Below, piece by piece: positions 1 to 8,669 of a DNA stretch of 64,000 nucleotides (its first letter is position 1; each line of letters starts with the position of its first letter). Made by a program: the position numbers and the translations under genes. The notes beneath the pieces are model-generated. The model did not search any database. It was not told the DNA's origin and saw only the letters and a list, made by a program, of their open reading frames with translations. The stretch comes from Clostridiales bacterium (GTDB lineage Bacteria; Bacillota; Clostridia; Tissierellales; GPF-1): contig JABXKS010000120.1 of NCBI GenBank assembly GCA_013619125.1, positions 1 through 64,000 on the forward strand, read 5' to 3'.

Positions 1-265
1 TCACGGTTCCAACCATCCCGTGGAGCGTCTGGAAGATAAAAAGACCTTTATCACGGCTCAAAATCACAACTATACAGTTGTTGAAATGCCTTCTGTTATG
101 GAGTGCACCTATCGCAATCTGAACGATGATAGTGTCGAGGGAATGAAGCATAAAACCCTGCCGGTACTCTCGGTTCAGTTTCACCCGGAAGCGGGTCCGG
201 GTCCTTACGATGCGGAAGATGTGTTCGATGCGTTTATGACAATGATGGAGGGTAATCATGAATAA
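1..265 (+). CDS. carA: Carbamoyl-phosphate synthase small (glutaminase) subunit, 3' end only
   Basis: The reading frame is open from base 2, so this is the C-terminal end (about 87 codons) of a gene that starts outside the window. It shows the end of a class I glutamine amidotransferase: an HGSNHPV stretch, QNHNY, and the QFHPEAGPGPYD segment that carries the catalytic His and Glu of the triad; the Cys nucleophile lies upstream of the window. CarA hydrolyses glutamine and passes ammonia to CarB for carbamoyl phosphate, the precursor of pyrimidines and arginine. Its TAA stop at 263-265 overlaps the carB start by 8 bases, so the two are translationally coupled. Confidence 0.95.
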   Translation, partial: HGSNHPVERLEDKKTFITAQNHNYTVVEMPSVMECTYRNLNDDSVEGMKHKTLPVLSVQFHPEAGPGPYDAEDVFDAFMTMMEGNHE

Positions 266-3200
266 AAATCAAGGGAAAAAGGTATTGGTGCTCGGCTCTG
301 GTCCCATTGTAATCGGTCAGGCGGCAGAGTTTGATTACTCCGGCACCCAGGCATGCCGTGCGTTGAAGGAAGAGGGCTGCGAGGTAATTTTGGCCAACTC
401 CAATCCGGCAACCATTATGACGGATCCAGAGATTGCGGATCGTGTTTACATTGAACCCTTGACGGTGGATTGGATGGAGGCCTTGATTGAAAAGGAACGC
501 CCGGATGCGATTCTAGTCAATGTCGGGGGTCAGACGGCTTTGAATCTAGCCATGGACTTGTCGAATCAAGGGGTTTTAAAGCAATTCAATGTTGAGGTGC
601 TAGGCACTTCCATTGAAGGCATTTATCGAGGGGAGGACCGGGAAGCCTTTCGTGCATTGATGCAGGAAATTGGGGAACCGATTATCGAGTCTCAGATTGT
701 CACAACGGTGGAAGGCGGACAAGCCTTTGCCGATCGCCTGGGCTACCCTGTTGTTGTACGACCGGCCTATACCCTAGGCGGATCCGGAGGTGGCATTGCC
801 AAAACGGAAAAGGAACTGCTTGAGATTCTGCCGGAAGGCTTGCAGCGTTCACCCGTCACCCAGTGCTTGGTAGAACGGGCGATTCTGGGTTGGAAAGAAG
901 TCGAGTATGAAATCATGCGCGATTATCAAGGCAATCGCATTGTGGTCTGTAATATGGAAAATATCGATCCGGTGGGGATTCATACGGGCGACAGTATTGT
1001 TGTGGCACCGAGCCAAACCCTGTCGGATACGGAATACTATATGTTAAGAACGGCATCCTTTCACATTGTGGATGCGGTGGAGATTATTGGCGGATGCAAT
1101 GTGCAATTTGCCCTTCATCCGGTAACGGGGGAGTATGCGGTAATTGAGGTCAATCCCCGGGTGTCTAGGTCCTCTGCATTGGCTTCCAAGGCGACAGGCT
1201 ACCCAATTGCCAAGGTGGCAACCAAGCTTGCCCTGGGGTACCGCTTGGCGGATGTAGAAAACTCGATCACCAAAAAGACAACGGCATTCTTTGAGCCGGC
1301 TCTCGATTATATTGTGGTAAAGTTGCCGAAATGGCCTTTTGATAAATTTCCGGTTGCCAAGCGGGAGCTGGGTACGCGTATGATGGCGACAGGGGAATCC
1401 ATGTCTATCGGCGCGAATTTCTCTCAAGCGCTATTAAAAGGAATCCGTTCCATCAATCCAAAAAGACAGACGCTGACAGATCCTGCTCTCTTCAATGTTT
1501 CCTTTGAAAAATTGAAGCTGGCGGTGGAATCACCCAATGATGAGCGGCTTTTTCATCTGGCTGAATTGATTCGACGCCGATACGGCCTCGAGCGATTGGA
1601 ACAGATGACGGGGATTATGCGATTCTTCTTGGCGGCTTTCGATATAATTATTCAGGAAGAGGAAGCCTTGCGCAATCAAATGGTAGGCGATCTTTCAGCA
1701 GAAAAGCTACTGGAACTGAAGCGTTTGGGATTCTCTGATGCTGGAATTGCCGCGCTTTTGGACACGGATCAAGCGGCTATTCGCCAAATGAGAAAAGAAA
1801 ATCAAATCAAAGCGACCTTTAAAATGGTGGACACCTGCGCGGGAGAATTTGAAGCGGTATCACCTTACTTCTACTCCACGTATGAGGAAGAGGACGAGGG
1901 TCCTGTGACGGATCGCAAGAAGATTGTGGTCTTGGGTTCCGGTCCAATTCGCATCGGTCAAGGTGTCGAGTTTGACTACGCGTCGGTTCATGCTATGCAA
2001 GCCTTGGAGAAACAAGGGTACGAAACGATAATGATCAACTGCAATCCTGAAACCGTGAGTACGGATTTCGACCTGGCAGATCGCCTGTATTTCGAGCCGA
2101 TTACCTTTGAAGAGGTGATGAATGTCATCGAAAAGGAAAAGCCGGAAGGGGTCATGGTACAGTTCGGTGGACAGACTGCCATTGATTTGGTAGAAAGCCT
2201 GTCAGGCGAAGGGGTCAAGATTTTTGGATCTTCATACGAAGCGATTAATCTGGCCGAAGATCGAAAAGCTTTCGATCAATTGCTTGAGGAACTGGGATTG
2301 CCGCGTCCGAAAGCGGGAACAACTCGGGATTTGAACGAGGGATTGGCAATCGCAAAGTCTTTCGGTTATCCGGTTCTTGCAAGGCCATCTTATGTCATCG
2401 GGGGACAGGGCATGGCGATTCTTGCCAATGAAGAAGAATTGCAGGGTTACTTGGAAAACTTCTTTATCCAGTATCAAGATGGACGGGTGCAGATCGATCA
2501 GTATATACAGGGACAAGAACTGGAAGTGGATGTGATCTCGGACGGCAAGAATTGCCTGATTCCAGCGATTATGACTCACTTGGAACCTTCGGGTGTCCAC
2601 TCGGGAGACAGTATTACTATTCTGCCGTCACCGTTTTTGGACCAAGAAATTATCGATCAAGCAGTAAACGCATCAGAGAAGCTGGCAGCCGGCTTGAAGG
2701 CGGTTGGTTTCTTGAATATCCAGATGATCTGGGCAGATAAACTTTATATCATTGAGGCAAACCCACGGGCATCAAGAACCCTGCCGATTTTGTCTAAAGT
2801 AACAGAAGTGCCGATGACAGAGATTGCCATTCGCGTTATGCTGGGGGAAGAATTGAAAGACTTGGGTTACGGAACGGGTCTTTTGGCTCCAAAATTGCCA
2901 TACGCTGTCAAGGTGCCGGTCTTCTCCATGGAGAAGCTGCCGGGTGCTGAAGTGATGTTGGGACCAGAAATGCGTTCGACTGGCGAGGTGCTCGGCCTCG
3001 GAGCAACACCGGAAGAGGCGATGAGAAAGGGCATGATCGCCGCTGGGGTGCCGTTCCCGAAAGAGATCCGAATTTTGGTCATGGTGCGGGATGTAGAAAA
3101 GCCGCGACTTCAGGAAATCATCAAGGGAACCCAAGGCTTGCAGGTGGAGTGGACCGCGACAGAAGGCACAATGAAACTCTTTGTCGATGAGGGGATCACT

Positions 3201-3449
3201 TGCTCAAAGGTAGAAAAAATTCAGCAGAGCGCTGGGTTGTTAACGGAGATTCGTCAAGGCGATTACGACTGGGTATTGAACCTGCCGACCAAAGGCAACG
3301 ACGCGACTCGGGACGGATTTCTTATCCGCCGCGCGACTCTGGAATCAGGGAAAACATTGTTCACCTCATTCGAGACATTCGAAACTGCCTTTGCGCAGTG
3401 GCAATTGGTTGAAGCGGAGAAACGATTCTATCCATTGATGAAAAAGTAA
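258..3449 (+). CDS. carB: Carbamoyl-phosphate synthase large subunit
   Basis: 1063 residues, close to the usual length of about 1070. The protein has the internal duplication typical of CarB: two ATP-grasp halves, each opening with a nucleotide-binding GSGPI(V/R)IGQ motif (near residues 14 and 560) and each carrying a GGQTA motif. The first half has the glycine-rich VRPAYTLGGSGGG loop. The last 130 residues form an MGS-like domain, which in this family binds allosteric effectors. The enzyme makes carbamoyl phosphate from bicarbonate, ammonia delivered by CarA and two ATP, in the cytoplasm. The start overlaps carA by 8 bases. A terminator follows at once, so carB ends the operon. Confidence 0.97.
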   Translation: MNKNQGKKVLVLGSGPIVIGQAAEFDYSGTQACRALKEEGCEVILANSNPATIMTDPEIADRVYIEPLTVDWMEALIEKERPDAILVNVGGQTALNLAMDLSNQGVLKQFNVEVLGTSIEGIYRGEDREAFRALMQEIGEPIIESQIVTTVEGGQAFADRLGYPVVVRPAYTLGGSGGGIAKTEKELLEILPEGLQRSPVTQCLVERAILGWKEVEYEIMRDYQGNRIVVCNMENIDPVGIHTGDSIVVAPSQTLSDTEYYMLRTASFHIVDAVEIIGGCNVQFALHPVTGEYAVIEVNPRVSRSSALASKATGYPIAKVATKLALGYRLADVENSITKKTTAFFEPALDYIVVKLPKWPFDKFPVAKRELGTRMMATGESMSIGANFSQALLKGIRSINPKRQTLTDPALFNVSFEKLKLAVESPNDERLFHLAELIRRRYGLERLEQMTGIMRFFLAAFDIIIQEEEALRNQMVGDLSAEKLLELKRLGFSDAGIAALLDTDQAAIRQMRKENQIKATFKMVDTCAGEFEAVSPYFYSTYEEEDEGPVTDRKKIVVLGSGPIRIGQGVEFDYASVHAMQALEKQGYETIMINCNPETVSTDFDLADRLYFEPITFEEVMNVIEKEKPEGVMVQFGGQTAIDLVESLSGEGVKIFGSSYEAINLAEDRKAFDQLLEELGLPRPKAGTTRDLNEGLAIAKSFGYPVLARPSYVIGGQGMAILANEEELQGYLENFFIQYQDGRVQIDQYIQGQELEVDVISDGKNCLIPAIMTHLEPSGVHSGDSITILPSPFLDQEIIDQAVNASEKLAAGLKAVGFLNIQMIWADKLYIIEANPRASRTLPILSKVTEVPMTEIAIRVMLGEELKDLGYGTGLLAPKLPYAVKVPVFSMEKLPGAEVMLGPEMRSTGEVLGLGATPEEAMRKGMIAAGVPFPKEIRILVMVRDVEKPRLQEIIKGTQGLQVEWTATEGTMKLFVDEGITCSKVEKIQQSAGLLTEIRQGDYDWVLNLPTKGNDATRDGFLIRRATLESGKTLFTSFETFETAFAQWQLVEAEKRFYPLMKK

Positions 3450-3484
3450 AGATTCAAGTAATCAAGAATAGATAGTATATGGAA

Positions 3485-3507
3485 GCAGCCTGCGGGCTGC
3501 TTTTTTT
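3485..3507 (+). terminator. Intrinsic terminator of carAB
   Basis: A 6-bp GC-rich stem (GCAGCC/GGCTGC) with a 4-base loop is followed by seven T residues, 35 bases after the carB stop. Confidence 0.85.
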
Positions 3508-3590
3508 ATGGAAAGACTTTCGCTTTTTTTGCATACAGAGGCGTCGAACAATGATTTGAAAGAAGAACTGCTTCAGAGATTTTTCTAAAT

Positions 3591-3619
3591 TTGACAAAGA
3601 TTGACAAGCGTGGTAAATT
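3591..3619 (+). promoter_or_regulatory. Promoter of the PadR operon
   Basis: TTGACA (3591-3596), a 17-base spacer and TAAATT (3614-3619). A TAGGAG ribosome-binding site follows at 3641, before the ATG at 3653. Confidence 0.7.
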
Positions 3620-3652
3620 AATAACATCGGATTCCGAGGTTAGGAGAAAAAG

Positions 3653-3976
3653 ATGAATAAAGAGTTGAGAAAAGGAATCAATCCATCGCTGATTTTAGCG
3701 CTTTTGCAACAAGAGTCTTTATATGGATACGCATTGATTGAACGATTGATGCTCAAGACAGGCGGCGCGTTGGAATGGAAGGAAGGCACCCTTTATCCGT
3801 TGCTCCATCAAATGGAAGGCAAGGGATGGATTCAATCAGAGTGGCAGGTGGCGGAAGGACGTCGCAGAAAAGTATATAGCATTACGAAAAAAGGACATGG
3901 AGAGCTGCAGAAACAAAAGGAAGAATGGGTGGCTTTGCAAGTGGCCATCGGCAGTGTATTGGGGGAAACAACATGA
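3653..3976 (+). CDS. PadR-family transcriptional regulator
   Basis: 107 residues, the size of short PadR proteins. It shows the family's winged-helix signature: LILALLQQESLYGYALIERL near the N-terminus and the wing segment EGTLYPLLHQMEGKGWI followed by GRRRKVYSITKKG. PadR proteins are dimeric cytoplasmic repressors that often respond to phenolics, antibiotics or envelope stress. The next gene starts inside its stop codon (ATGA). PadR regulators of this size commonly pair with a membrane partner carrying a HAAS-type N-terminal domain, as seen here. The ligand is unknown. Confidence 0.92.
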   Translation: MNKELRKGINPSLILALLQQESLYGYALIERLMLKTGGALEWKEGTLYPLLHQMEGKGWIQSEWQVAEGRRRKVYSITKKGHGELQKQKEEWVALQVAIGSVLGETT

Positions 3977-4812
3977 CAGAAGAGAAGAGACAAGAGAAAT
4001 TTATTCGAAGAATCACCGATCAGATTCACGATCGGGAACGAGCGAATGAGATCAAAGATGAAATGCGCGATCATTTGGAAACGGCGGTCGCTGACTATAG
4101 GCAAATGGGTCTTTCTCTAGAAGAAGCGGGAGAAAAAGCGCGCAAGCAAATGGGGGATCCGGCTACTCTGGGTTACGCACTGGAGCACAATGCGCCAAAG
4201 CGCTTGACGAAATGGCATGCTTTGATTATTTTGTTATTTGCGTTGCAAGGAATAATCGCAAGCCGATTTGTATTCAATTCATGGGCAAAGGGCGTGTTTG
4301 ATTGGTTGGATCTTCTGATTGTGGGGGCAATGATCATCATCGCAAGTGTGATGGTCTGGAACAATTTGAAGAAGCAGACACAGCAAGGAAAGCAACCCAT
4401 TATGGTGATACGAGCCAACGAGACGCTCTCGTCCTTAGATCAAGTGACGACTGGAATGTTGTTGTTAGGAATGGGTCTCGTAGTCCTAGGTACTGTGATG
4501 AGCATATTTGGGGATGAAAGAACGACAGTTCCTGTTATGAACAGTTTGTTTTTAGCAACCAATTGGATTGTGATATGGACAGGACAGCGAGTGGGAAGTG
4601 CGGTATATGCGGAAGGTATTCAATTTAATGGAGGAAAACTCTTGTCTTGGTCGGAGTACAAATCGTATCGGGTGCTGGTCTCTCATACAAAAAAGGGCAA
4701 GGTGTATCAGATTAAACTCTACGGAGGAAAGATGGAACCGATCCTTGGTGTGGAATCGAGTCAATTAAGAACGGTAGAAACTCTCGTTTCTCAATATTTG
4801 AACTATGCATAA
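3973..4812 (+). CDS. Membrane protein with N-terminal HAAS-like domain, partner of PadR
   Basis: 279 residues from the ATG at 3973, which overlaps the PadR stop as ATGA; an in-frame upstream start would lie inside padR and is less likely. Residues 1-75 are charged and helical (ITDQIHDRERANEIKDEMRDHLETAVADY..MG..LEEAGEKARKQMGDP), typical of the HAAS/permease-prefix domain found beside PadR regulators. About four hydrophobic segments follow, then a C-terminal domain of about 70 residues with an EGIQFNGGKLLSWSEYKSY segment. Such partners are thought to transmit a membrane signal to the PadR protein. Substrate and exact role are unknown. Confidence 0.75.
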   Translation: MTEEKRQEKFIRRITDQIHDRERANEIKDEMRDHLETAVADYRQMGLSLEEAGEKARKQMGDPATLGYALEHNAPKRLTKWHALIILLFALQGIIASRFVFNSWAKGVFDWLDLLIVGAMIIIASVMVWNNLKKQTQQGKQPIMVIRANETLSSLDQVTTGMLLLGMGLVVLGTVMSIFGDERTTVPVMNSLFLATNWIVIWTGQRVGSAVYAEGIQFNGGKLLSWSEYKSYRVLVSHTKKGKVYQIKLYGGKMEPILGVESSQLRTVETLVSQYLNYA

Positions 4813-4818
4813 ACAGAA

Positions 4819-4840
4819 ACAGCCATAGGCTGTTTTTTTT
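4819..4840 (+). terminator. Intrinsic terminator of the PadR operon
   Basis: ACAGCC/GGCTGT stem, 3-base loop and eight T residues, directly after the stop at 4812. Confidence 0.85.
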
Positions 4841-4914
4841 GTTGGAAAACGAACATTAGGAACTGAATATTTTAAAATGTAAGAAAATGTAAGGTAAATT
4901 TTGAGTGGAAAATA

Positions 4915-4943
4915 TTGTTAGCGTTATGGGATTCCTTTACAAT
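4915..4943 (+). promoter_or_regulatory. Promoter of the lipoprotein gene
   Basis: TTGTTA (4915-4920), 17-base spacer, TACAAT (4938-4943), about 50 bases before the ATG. Confidence 0.55.
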
Positions 4944-4990
4944 AGAAGTTGTGAGTTTAGATTGTTATGAGTGGGAAAGGAGAATTTTTT

Positions 4991-7021
4991 ATGAAAAAAC
5001 AGAGAATGAGAATAATTGGTTTATTGGTGTTGATTTTGATGTTAGCAGCAGGATGCTCGGGACCAAAAGAGCCGACAGAATCAACGGGAACCGAAGAGAA
5101 TTCATTTGCGGCGAGCGAATCGGAAACGGATGAGCTGGAAGCAACAGAAAAAGGGTCGTCGGAGGAGACTGGAGAGGATCTTGCAATTGAAATGACCAAG
5201 GCGGCCCTTGCTGAAACGAATTGGATCAGCATCCAAATGGAGGAAGAACAAATTGACATGCCAGCAAATGAAGCGTTTAATCAGGCCTTGGCATTCGATA
5301 CTTGGGAGTCGGTGGAAGATGAAATTGAGTCCGAGGAAGTGATGCGGTTTGCAGTGGGAACCGGTGAGATTGTCATTCTTGACGGTGCGGCGTACCTGTT
5401 GACAGACCACGGCATGGACTGGTATAGAACTACGGAAGAGGTTGTTTCTCAAGTCATGCTGTATTTTGAAGAAAACTTCACGATGTCGGCCCGCAGCATG
5501 TTGTTCAATGACGAGTATATGTTTGCGGAGTACTATTATGACACCATCGCAAGTTTGGGGAATTTAGAGTCTTTTGATGGACATGGACCGTTGCTAGACG
5601 AAATGGTGAAATACGCCTGGTACCGTTATACATACGAAAATTCAGAGGAAACGGTGCGGGAGTTATACAATGAAGAAAGTGGAGATTTTGTCTTTTCAAA
5701 GGCGCTCGCAATTCAGGAAGTGAAACGCTATTTTGATTTTGATGAAACTGCGACCGATTTTTCGACTCTGGATAGTTACAATGCGGCGGAAGAAGGATTT
5801 ACACTTTGGTACTCCGGTCCAGATATGTCGGATCGCTCTAATTTTCAAAACGGCTGGGGATATGCCTTTGGCGGATTGAAGGAGATTGGAACCGAACGAT
5901 ATGAAGTGCGTTTGATCGACTATGCGGACAGCAGCGAGACGAGGATCAACAAGACGAATGTCATGGAGATTGCCTTCGATGGAGAAGGGAATATTCGATT
6001 TGATCGGGGATATGAAGAGGTTCCATCCTATAATTTGGCAGATACTGCACCTGGTTTAGAAGCAATTGAAATTGTTAAGGAATATGAATATATGAGCGGC
6101 GTATATTTGGGTGAAACTAAAAATGCTTATTACTATATTTCTGATGATGGCGAATGGGTTTCCTATTTCAAATTAGACAAGGCGTCTATGGAGATGACCA
6201 CGGTCTATGCACCCGAAATGGCGAATGAGGAGTTTGCATATCGCGTGGAACAGCATGGGGAGGAATTCTTTTTCTATACCAATAAAAATGTGCGAATTAC
6301 GGATGCCGATTGGAATTTGATTGAGACTGTGGCGTATCCAAATGCCATTGTGGAAGGGTTGGCTTCTTATTGGGAGCAATATGATCCGATCTATTTCGGA
6401 GAAGCACTGTCTGATGATCGAAGCATGTTTGCCTATGTGGATCAAGAGGGCTTGAAATTGATTCAAAATGATTCTAACGAGACGACTCTTGTTGTTCCGC
6501 GGGAAGGCGACGGAGATGTTACTGAAGCGATTTGGTGCTTAAACCCACGATTTGCCGATCATGATACGAAGATTGTGACGGCCCGAACAAGGGATTGGAA
6601 TTCTGGGTTCACCGTTTATGATATCAAGACTGAAACAAGTAAGACTGAGCCCGGCTATATCATGCCAAAAGAGTTGCTGCTTGCCGGCGATCGAGGGTTC
6701 TTTATGAGTGATAAATCCTATTTGTATTTCTATGATTTTCAGTTAGGGGAAGTCAAAGAGGTACCGATTGAGGGGTATTGTTCTGAGATCAGTGGCATAA
6801 CATATTTGCTTGCCAATGAATCCTATGCGACCTATTTCGATACAAAGGATGATGCAAAGACGTTGGTGTTGCTAGATCTGGAATCTTGGTCGATCACACA
6901 AAAGGCGTCGATAGAAAATATGGAAGTTGGATTAAACTTTTTAGCGAGCAGTGGTGATGTGGGTGTTTCTTACAGCTTTAGTTGGACGGATCATGGCTAT
7001 GCGATTATGAAAAACAAGTAG
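4991..7021 (+). CDS. Large lipoprotein of unknown function
   Basis: 676 residues from the ATG at 4991, which has AAAGGAG 8 bases upstream; an earlier in-frame start at 4967 has no site. A lipoprotein signal is clear: MKKQRMR, a hydrophobic stretch, then LAAGC with the lipidated Cys at position 22. A Ser/Thr/Glu-rich linker follows (about residues 23-65). The rest is acidic and soluble, with many Tyr/Trp-containing short beta-like strands in the second half (for example FAYVDQEGLKLIQND), which could be propeller-like. I recognise no catalytic motif and no family. It would sit on the outer face of the membrane. It has its own promoter and terminator, so no operon partner hints at its job. Confidence 0.8.
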   Translation: MKKQRMRIIGLLVLILMLAAGCSGPKEPTESTGTEENSFAASESETDELEATEKGSSEETGEDLAIEMTKAALAETNWISIQMEEEQIDMPANEAFNQALAFDTWESVEDEIESEEVMRFAVGTGEIVILDGAAYLLTDHGMDWYRTTEEVVSQVMLYFEENFTMSARSMLFNDEYMFAEYYYDTIASLGNLESFDGHGPLLDEMVKYAWYRYTYENSEETVRELYNEESGDFVFSKALAIQEVKRYFDFDETATDFSTLDSYNAAEEGFTLWYSGPDMSDRSNFQNGWGYAFGGLKEIGTERYEVRLIDYADSSETRINKTNVMEIAFDGEGNIRFDRGYEEVPSYNLADTAPGLEAIEIVKEYEYMSGVYLGETKNAYYYISDDGEWVSYFKLDKASMEMTTVYAPEMANEEFAYRVEQHGEEFFFYTNKNVRITDADWNLIETVAYPNAIVEGLASYWEQYDPIYFGEALSDDRSMFAYVDQEGLKLIQNDSNETTLVVPREGDGDVTEAIWCLNPRFADHDTKIVTARTRDWNSGFTVYDIKTETSKTEPGYIMPKELLLAGDRGFFMSDKSYLYFYDFQLGEVKEVPIEGYCSEISGITYLLANESYATYFDTKDDAKTLVLLDLESWSITQKASIENMEVGLNFLASSGDVGVSYSFSWTDHGYAIMKNK

Positions 7022-7030
7022 AAAAGGAAA

Positions 7031-7067
7031 AACGGAAGAGATCAAGCGATCTCTTCCGTTTCTTTTT
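7031..7067. terminator. Long bidirectional terminator between the lipoprotein and MFS genes
   Basis: A perfect 13-bp stem (7031-7043 with 7048-7060) and a 4-base loop. T residues follow on the plus strand (7060-7069), and a purine-rich tract lies on the other side. The stop codon of the minus-strand MFS gene (7042-7044) lies at the loop, so the last codons of that gene form one arm. Confidence 0.85.
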
Positions 7068-8298
7068 TTGCAATTGATGATTTGTGTTCTGTTTGATCTA
7101 GAAATTGCATGGCGATTGTCGATAGGATGGCGATAACAGCGACAATTTTCCAGGTGCCTGAAATGGCGTAGCGAGGAATTAAGTTTCCGACGATCAGGGG
7201 ACCAAAGGTGAAACCGAGTCCCATGACAATGGGCAAGACCGCATTCATCCGCCCGCGATGTGAAGCGGGGGTGTGGTTCGCGAGAAAAGGCATAAAACTA
7301 ATGGTGACGATAATTTCGCCTAGGGTGATAATAAAGCAGGCGAGAATAAAGGCTGGTGTGGTTTCCACAAACCCGAGCATGCCAAAGCCGACCACATAAC
7401 CGATCCCGCCGATGACAATTTTTTGAATTTCCCGCAAATTTTCAAAGCCTTTGGTGATCAAAGGCGTGAATAGAATGACCGTGAAGCCGTTAAGGGCGGC
7501 GAGTTTGCCATAGAGTGCAGCGCCCTCTCCGGGATTCATGGCTTCCACATGCATGGGCAGCAAGAAACCCCATTGAGAGTAGACAAAGTTATATCCAAGG
7601 GCGAAGAGGGCAAACCATATCAGAAGCGGACGGCGGAACAAAACAGCGAGTATGCCGCCTTCTTCCCTTGCTTCCGATTGTAGCTCTGGTTGCTCGGTCT
7701 CTTCATGGTTGGTGGGTATGGTTTCTTTAATAAAGAAGAAGACCAAAGCCAAAGAAGCAATACCGGTGATTGCATCGCCCAAAAAGAACCATTTTAAGTG
7801 ATTTTCAAAGAGCATTCCACCGATAATGGGTCCGATAGCAAAGCCCAAGTTAAAGCCTAAATAGGATAACGAATAGGCGCCAGCACGGTTCTCTACGGTG
7901 GTCAAATCGGCAATCATGGAAGAGTGAGCGGGATCGGCCATCATAAAGAAGACACCAGCTCCCATCATCATATAGACCATTGGCATGGACGGTTCCACAA
8001 AGGCGCAGGCACCAAAGAGGAGAACCGCGGTTCCTTCACAGAAAAGGAGCACCGGTTTTCTGCCAATGGTATCAGTCAATTTTCCGCCAATTAAACTGGC
8101 TGGCATGGATAAAATACCAGAAACGGCAATCCAGAATCCGGCTTCTGCCGTAGAAAGACCAATTTTTTTTGTTAAGATCAAAGTCATCATGGGCCATACA
8201 AAGGCGCCAATGGCATTGACGACCCGCGCAAGGAAGATGATATAGACTTCTCTTGGAAGACCTTGATAGGGGCTAAGTAAAGTTGTGATTTTTTTCAT
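7042..8298 (-). CDS. MFS-family drug/metabolite exporter
   Basis: 418 residues from the ATG at 8298, which follows AAGGAGGG at good spacing; the frame stays open upstream but that stretch is untranslated leader. The sequence has the 12 hydrophobic segments of a major facilitator and the motif-A loop between segments 2 and 3 (GGKLTDTIGRKPVL). NLGFAIGPIIGG lies in segment 5. Such proteins expel drugs or metabolites using the proton gradient. The substrate cannot be read from sequence. Expression is likely controlled by the 250-base leader, which holds a promoter, a 27-codon ORF and two terminators. Inducible drug exporters of Gram-positive bacteria are often regulated in this way. Confidence 0.9.
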   Translation of the reverse strand: MKKITTLLSPYQGLPREVYIIFLARVVNAIGAFVWPMMTLILTKKIGLSTAEAGFWIAVSGILSMPASLIGGKLTDTIGRKPVLLFCEGTAVLLFGACAFVEPSMPMVYMMMGAGVFFMMADPAHSSMIADLTTVENRAGAYSLSYLGFNLGFAIGPIIGGMLFENHLKWFFLGDAITGIASLALVFFFIKETIPTNHEETEQPELQSEAREEGGILAVLFRRPLLIWFALFALGYNFVYSQWGFLLPMHVEAMNPGEGAALYGKLAALNGFTVILFTPLITKGFENLREIQKIVIGGIGYVVGFGMLGFVETTPAFILACFIITLGEIIVTISFMPFLANHTPASHRGRMNAVLPIVMGLGFTFGPLIVGNLIPRYAISGTWKIVAVIAILSTIAMQFLDQTEHKSSIAKKETEEIA

Positions 8299-8318
8299 AT
8301 GAGTTGCCCTCCTTAAAT

Positions 8319-8348
8319 AAAAAAACGCCACAAGGCTGCGGCGTTTTT
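8319..8348 (-). terminator. Second leader terminator before the MFS gene
   Basis: On the minus strand: AACGCC (8345-8340), 10-base loop, GGCGTT (8329-8324) and a run of T (8325-8319). It lies only a few bases upstream of the MFS ribosome-binding site, so it can act only as an attenuator. Confidence 0.75.
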
Positions 8349-8370
8349 GTCTAATTGATTGAAAAATAGC

Positions 8371-8399
8371 AAAAAAAAACGCAGACATGAAAAGTCTGC
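8371..8399 (-). terminator. First leader terminator before the MFS gene
   Basis: On the minus strand: GCAGAC (8399-8394), 7-base loop, GTCTGC (8386-8381), then nine T residues (8379-8371). The 5' arm is also complementary to GTCTGC inside the leader ORF (8472-8467), which gives an alternative antiterminator pairing. Confidence 0.75.
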
Positions 8400-8437
8400 A
8401 GGACGAGGTATATGTCGCTAAAGAATAGCTCAAGTAG

Positions 8438-8521
8438 CTATAGGAAAGCAACCACCGACGAGGCTGGCAGACAAGAATCTATGAAACTGTGATGAAATCG
8501 TTTTATGCTGCTCCCTAGCAT
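8438..8521 (-). CDS. Putative leader peptide of the MFS exporter (27 aa)
   Basis: A short ORF, ATG at 8521-8519 and TAG at 8440-8438, encodes 27 residues beginning MLGSSIKRFHH and ending SVVAFL. AAGGGAG precedes it by 9 bases. It lies between the consensus promoter and two terminators. Segments within it can pair either with its own ribosome-binding region (CGAGGC 8530-8525 with GCCTCG 8464-8459) or with the 5' arm of the first terminator. This suggests that ribosome position on the leader decides readthrough. Translation is inferred. Confidence 0.55.
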   Translation of the reverse strand: MLGSSIKRFHHSFIDSCLPASSVVAFL

Positions 8522-8554
8522 CGCGCCTCGCTCCCTTCGTATAAAGCTCTCTTT

Positions 8555-8583
8555 ATGATATGTGAGATGCCAATTATTGTCAA
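8555..8583 (-). promoter_or_regulatory. Promoter of the MFS leader transcript
   Basis: On the minus strand: TTGACA (8583-8578), 17-base spacer, TATCAT (8560-8555). Transcription would start near 8548, about 250 bases before the MFS start codon. Confidence 0.8.
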
Positions 8584-8608
8584 GAAGGGTAAGAATGTTC
8601 AGAGATTT

Positions 8609-8635
8609 TTGTTTTAACTGGGGGTATGGTAAAAT
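8609..8635 (+). promoter_or_regulatory. Possible extended -10 promoter of tex
   Basis: TGG-TAAAAT (TAAAAT at 8630-8635) has the extended -10 TG dinucleotide; the -35 (TTGTTT at 8609) is poor and the spacing is 15. AAGGAG follows at 8656. Confidence 0.4.
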
Positions 8636-8669
8636 AAGGCTGACTTTCAAAGGATAAGGAGTGATTGAA

